From contig CAZOGK010000007.1 of assembly GCA_964579295.1 (NCBI GenBank), positions 59,581 through 123,580 on the forward strand: DNA of 64,000 nt, read 5' to 3'. Source of the stretch: JAAYYY01 sp964579295. Its GTDB lineage: Bacteria > Chloroflexota > Anaerolineae > Promineifilales > Promineifilaceae. The position numbers and the translations under genes are program-made. A model generated the notes under the pieces. The model searched no databases and was not told where the DNA came from. It was given only the letters and a program-made list of their open reading frames with translations. This document shows, in pieces, positions 62,238-64,000 of the stretch (the first letter of the stretch is position 1; the number at the start of each line of letters is the position of its first letter).

Positions 62238-63881
62238 CTAACGAAGAAAACGGTAGTTGCAGTCGGGCGGAGGGGAAGGTGGAGCTGTGGTCTCCCGAAT
62301 CTGCACATAAGCGGCTGTTTCGGCTTCGAGGGTAAAGTAGTCGGCCAATATCCGGTCGATACCCCAGCCTGACTCTGGAATGAAGTAGACGGGGATGCTT
62401 TTCCGCAGCAAGGCCGACAGGGCATCAACCACGCAGCCCTCCATGCTGGACACGTCGAATCCATCGCTGCCGGGCGCAGCCTGAAGGGCGCGGCGGTAGT
62501 TCAGCGTGGAGCGATTGCCATAGTAAGTGATGATGTCATTGTAGGCTGCCGAGAGCCAAACACTCTCACCTGGGCTCGTGGCCACTAGCTCTTTGATGGA
62601 GCTGACAGTCTGGCTGGCAGTCTTGTTGCGTTGGTCTAGTTCACCCGGAATCGAATGCCAGAGTAGCGCCAGTAGCGCCAAAAAAGCAACGGGAATCGTG
62701 GCCCTCAAAATAGGGGTAGGCAAATGGCTCCAGACGGCCTCCAGCCCGCCAGCGATACCGGCTGCGATGAACGGAAAAGCTGGAAGGAGGAAACGCGCAT
62801 TGACGCCTAGAGGAGGGAATGCATAGACAGAATAGAGGGCAACGGCCGACAGGCTGAGCATAGCGGCGAATAAACCACTGGTGCGGCCCATACGCCACCA
62901 TCCGACAAGTGCAAATGGGAGCAAAAGTGAAAAGTTGTCCCAGAGTGTCGCCAGACTCCGCAACAGGCTAGCATTTCCGATCGGCGAGTCACCGAAGGCG
63001 TAGCCCAATGAGAAGAGCGGCCAGGGATAGGCGCCGAGTTCTGGCGTACTGTAGATGCTGTTCAGTGGGCCCCCTAGTACAAGCCGATTGTAGAAGAAGG
63101 CAACCACCAAAAACAGCCCGATCACCGCATACGTACCCCAACTCCATCCCATGTGGAGCAGTGACTTGCGTGTCAAGCGGAACTCAAGCTGAGCAAGGTC
63201 GGTGGCGATGAGAGCTGGGCTCAGCAATATCAGGTTCGTGAGCCGGAGTAGGAGCGCGTAACCGAAGAGCAAGCCTGCCAGGACTGCCCACCAACCTCGT
63301 TGCCGACGCCCTTGTTCTTGGTCACGTGACCGGAGAAATGCGAGAGCCCCAAGGGCAATCATGACAAGACTCGGCAATTCGGACCAGGGCTCGGTGCCAA
63401 ATCGCCAGAGTGAGACAGAGGCAGCCAGCGTAAGCGTTGCGGCAAGTGAGGTCCAACGAAACTGACCCCCAGATCGACCAAGAAAGTATGTGGCGATGAG
63501 CGCCAGTAGCGCGAAGAGCGAGTTCGCGTACAAGGCAGCACGGATACTGCCGCTGACAACGATAAGAAACGCAATCAGGATAGGATAGCCTGGGGGATAG
63601 CCAAATGACGCTCGGGGAGAGCCGGTTTCAACTGCTCGGAAACTATGCAGATAAAATAAGGGGGCCAGATCGCGATTGAGAGGGTCATGATGGCTCAAGC
63701 CCTCACCCTGGGCCAATTGCTGCCCAGCGTAAACGTACCCAATCGAGTCTGGAATTGTGGGATAGAGGTTCGTGAGGCTAAGGAGGCCAACCCCAGCAGC
63801 AATGACGACGACTACCAGCGCGACCGGAACAAGGGCCCCGTCGTGCAGGGACCAGGATGGTACTCTCGTCAGCTTTCCCAC
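62238..63881 (-). CDS. GT39-like multi-helix membrane glycosyltransferase
   Basis: 547 residues, about ten to twelve transmembrane helices and no cytoplasmic GT motif. The early DSIGYVYAGQQLAQGEGLS and YPPGYPILIAFLI patterns match ArnT/PMT-like lipid-linked sugar transferases. GC content and codon use are visibly lower than in the surrounding genes, suggesting transfer. TATACT (63895-63890) lies 8 bp before GTG 63881, so a leaderless mRNA is likely; a TTG at 63890 overlaps that -10. Confidence 0.75.
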   Translation of the reverse strand: MGKLTRVPSWSLHDGALVPVALVVVVIAAGVGLLSLTNLYPTIPDSIGYVYAGQQLAQGEGLSHHDPLNRDLAPLFYLHSFRAVETGSPRASFGYPPGYPILIAFLIVVSGSIRAALYANSLFALLALIATYFLGRSGGQFRWTSLAATLTLAASVSLWRFGTEPWSELPSLVMIALGALAFLRSRDQEQGRRQRGWWAVLAGLLFGYALLLRLTNLILLSPALIATDLAQLEFRLTRKSLLHMGWSWGTYAVIGLFLVVAFFYNRLVLGGPLNSIYSTPELGAYPWPLFSLGYAFGDSPIGNASLLRSLATLWDNFSLLLPFALVGWWRMGRTSGLFAAMLSLSAVALYSVYAFPPLGVNARFLLPAFPFIAAGIAGGLEAVWSHLPTPILRATIPVAFLALLALLWHSIPGELDQRNKTASQTVSSIKELVATSPGESVWLSAAYNDIITYYGNRSTLNYRRALQAAPGSDGFDVSSMEGCVVDALSALLRKSIPVYFIPESGWGIDRILADYFTLEAETAAYVQIRETTAPPSPPPDCNYRFLR

Positions 63882-63970
63882 GACAGACAAGTATAGGTCG
63901 TTAGTGGGGAGCCGGCACCCCGGGTGCGCGGTTCATTCCTGCTTGTAGCCAAAAAAGGAAAAAGAAGGCA

Positions 63971-64000
63971 ACCTGGCGATGGCCTACTCTCCCAACGGCT
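63971..64000 (-). rRNA. rrf: 5S rRNA, 3' end only (cut by window edge)
   Basis: The minus strand reads AGCCGTTGGGAGAGTAGGCC then ATCGCCAGG, the conserved 3' part of 5S rRNA (GGGAGAGTAGG... CGCCAGG). The rest lies beyond position 64000. Downstream on the minus strand is the T-rich TTCTTTTTCCTTTTTT, a probable terminator. Confidence 0.85.

Overview
The window is high-GC bacterial DNA, densely coded on both strands. The gene content suggests a Chloroflexota bacterium (Anaerolineae/Caldilineae-like), probably from a draft or metagenomic assembly because two runs of exactly 100 N interrupt genes at 32988-33087 and 56431-56530. The clues are a full division/cell-wall cluster of Gram-positive layout, an nrdR plus B12-dependent nrdJ pair, a Wzz/BY-kinase exopolysaccharide cluster, DUF6391 and DUF711 proteins, lipoproteins with Thr/Pro-rich linkers, and a YxxPxIxxxG-type RiPP leader. 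The phylum is an inference; no 16S rRNA is present.

Layout: 1-14.4 kb is the dcw cluster (ftsI end, murF, mraY, murD, ftsW, murG, a CvpA-like gene, murC, murB, ddl, ftsQ, ftsA, ftsZ), with stop/start overlaps at several of its junctions. murE is missing here and lies at 53.1-54.7 kb beside a DUF711 gene. 14.6-17.7 kb holds nrdR and class II ribonucleotide reductase behind a near-consensus promoter. 17.76-18.16 kb is a gene-free transcription unit with its own promoter and intrinsic terminator, read here as an unidentified structured RNA. 18.2-21.1 kb carries hpt, a small nuclease-fold protein and an ABC-2 exporter. 21.1-28.3 kb (minus strand) is an envelope-polysaccharide locus: UDP-sugar dehydrogenase, FAD oxidoreductase, flippase-like protein, BY-kinase, two Wzz-like proteins and a GT4 glycosyltransferase, followed by pspA and pspC.

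29.6-35.5 kb holds a D-2-hydroxyacid dehydrogenase/phosphoesterase/methyltransferase run, tRNA-Pro(CGG), the amino-acid exporter pair azlC-azlD (broken by a gap), a small nuclease-like gene and a MocR-type regulator divergent from uvrC. After uvrC, a promoter carrying a near-perfect GAAC-N4-GTTC palindrome drives a four-helix membrane protein and a membrane-anchored lytic transglycosylase: a possible damage-inducible cell-wall module. 39.6-43.4 kb has an UPF0173 hydrolase, a secreted phospholipase-D-like protein with lamin-tail domains, and a tiny RiPP-like precursor gene. 43.4-48.3 kb is a possible functional set: an active M16 protease, a GAF-GAF-PP2C phosphatase, a non-catalytic M16 partner and acpS.

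48.4-64 kb holds an alpha/beta hydrolase, a PIG-L deacetylase, a lipoprotein, holA, DUF6391, murE-DUF711, a small Cys-rich protein, a SpoU methyltransferase cut by the second gap, a UbiA prenyltransferase, ppk1, a CapA-like lipoprotein, a lower-GC GT39-like membrane glycosyltransferase and the 3' end of a 5S rRNA gene. The strongest candidates for undescribed biology are the orphan RNA (17.8-18.15 kb), the RiPP-like peptide (43.0 kb) and the SOS-type membrane protein/murein hydrolase pair (37.5-39.5 kb).
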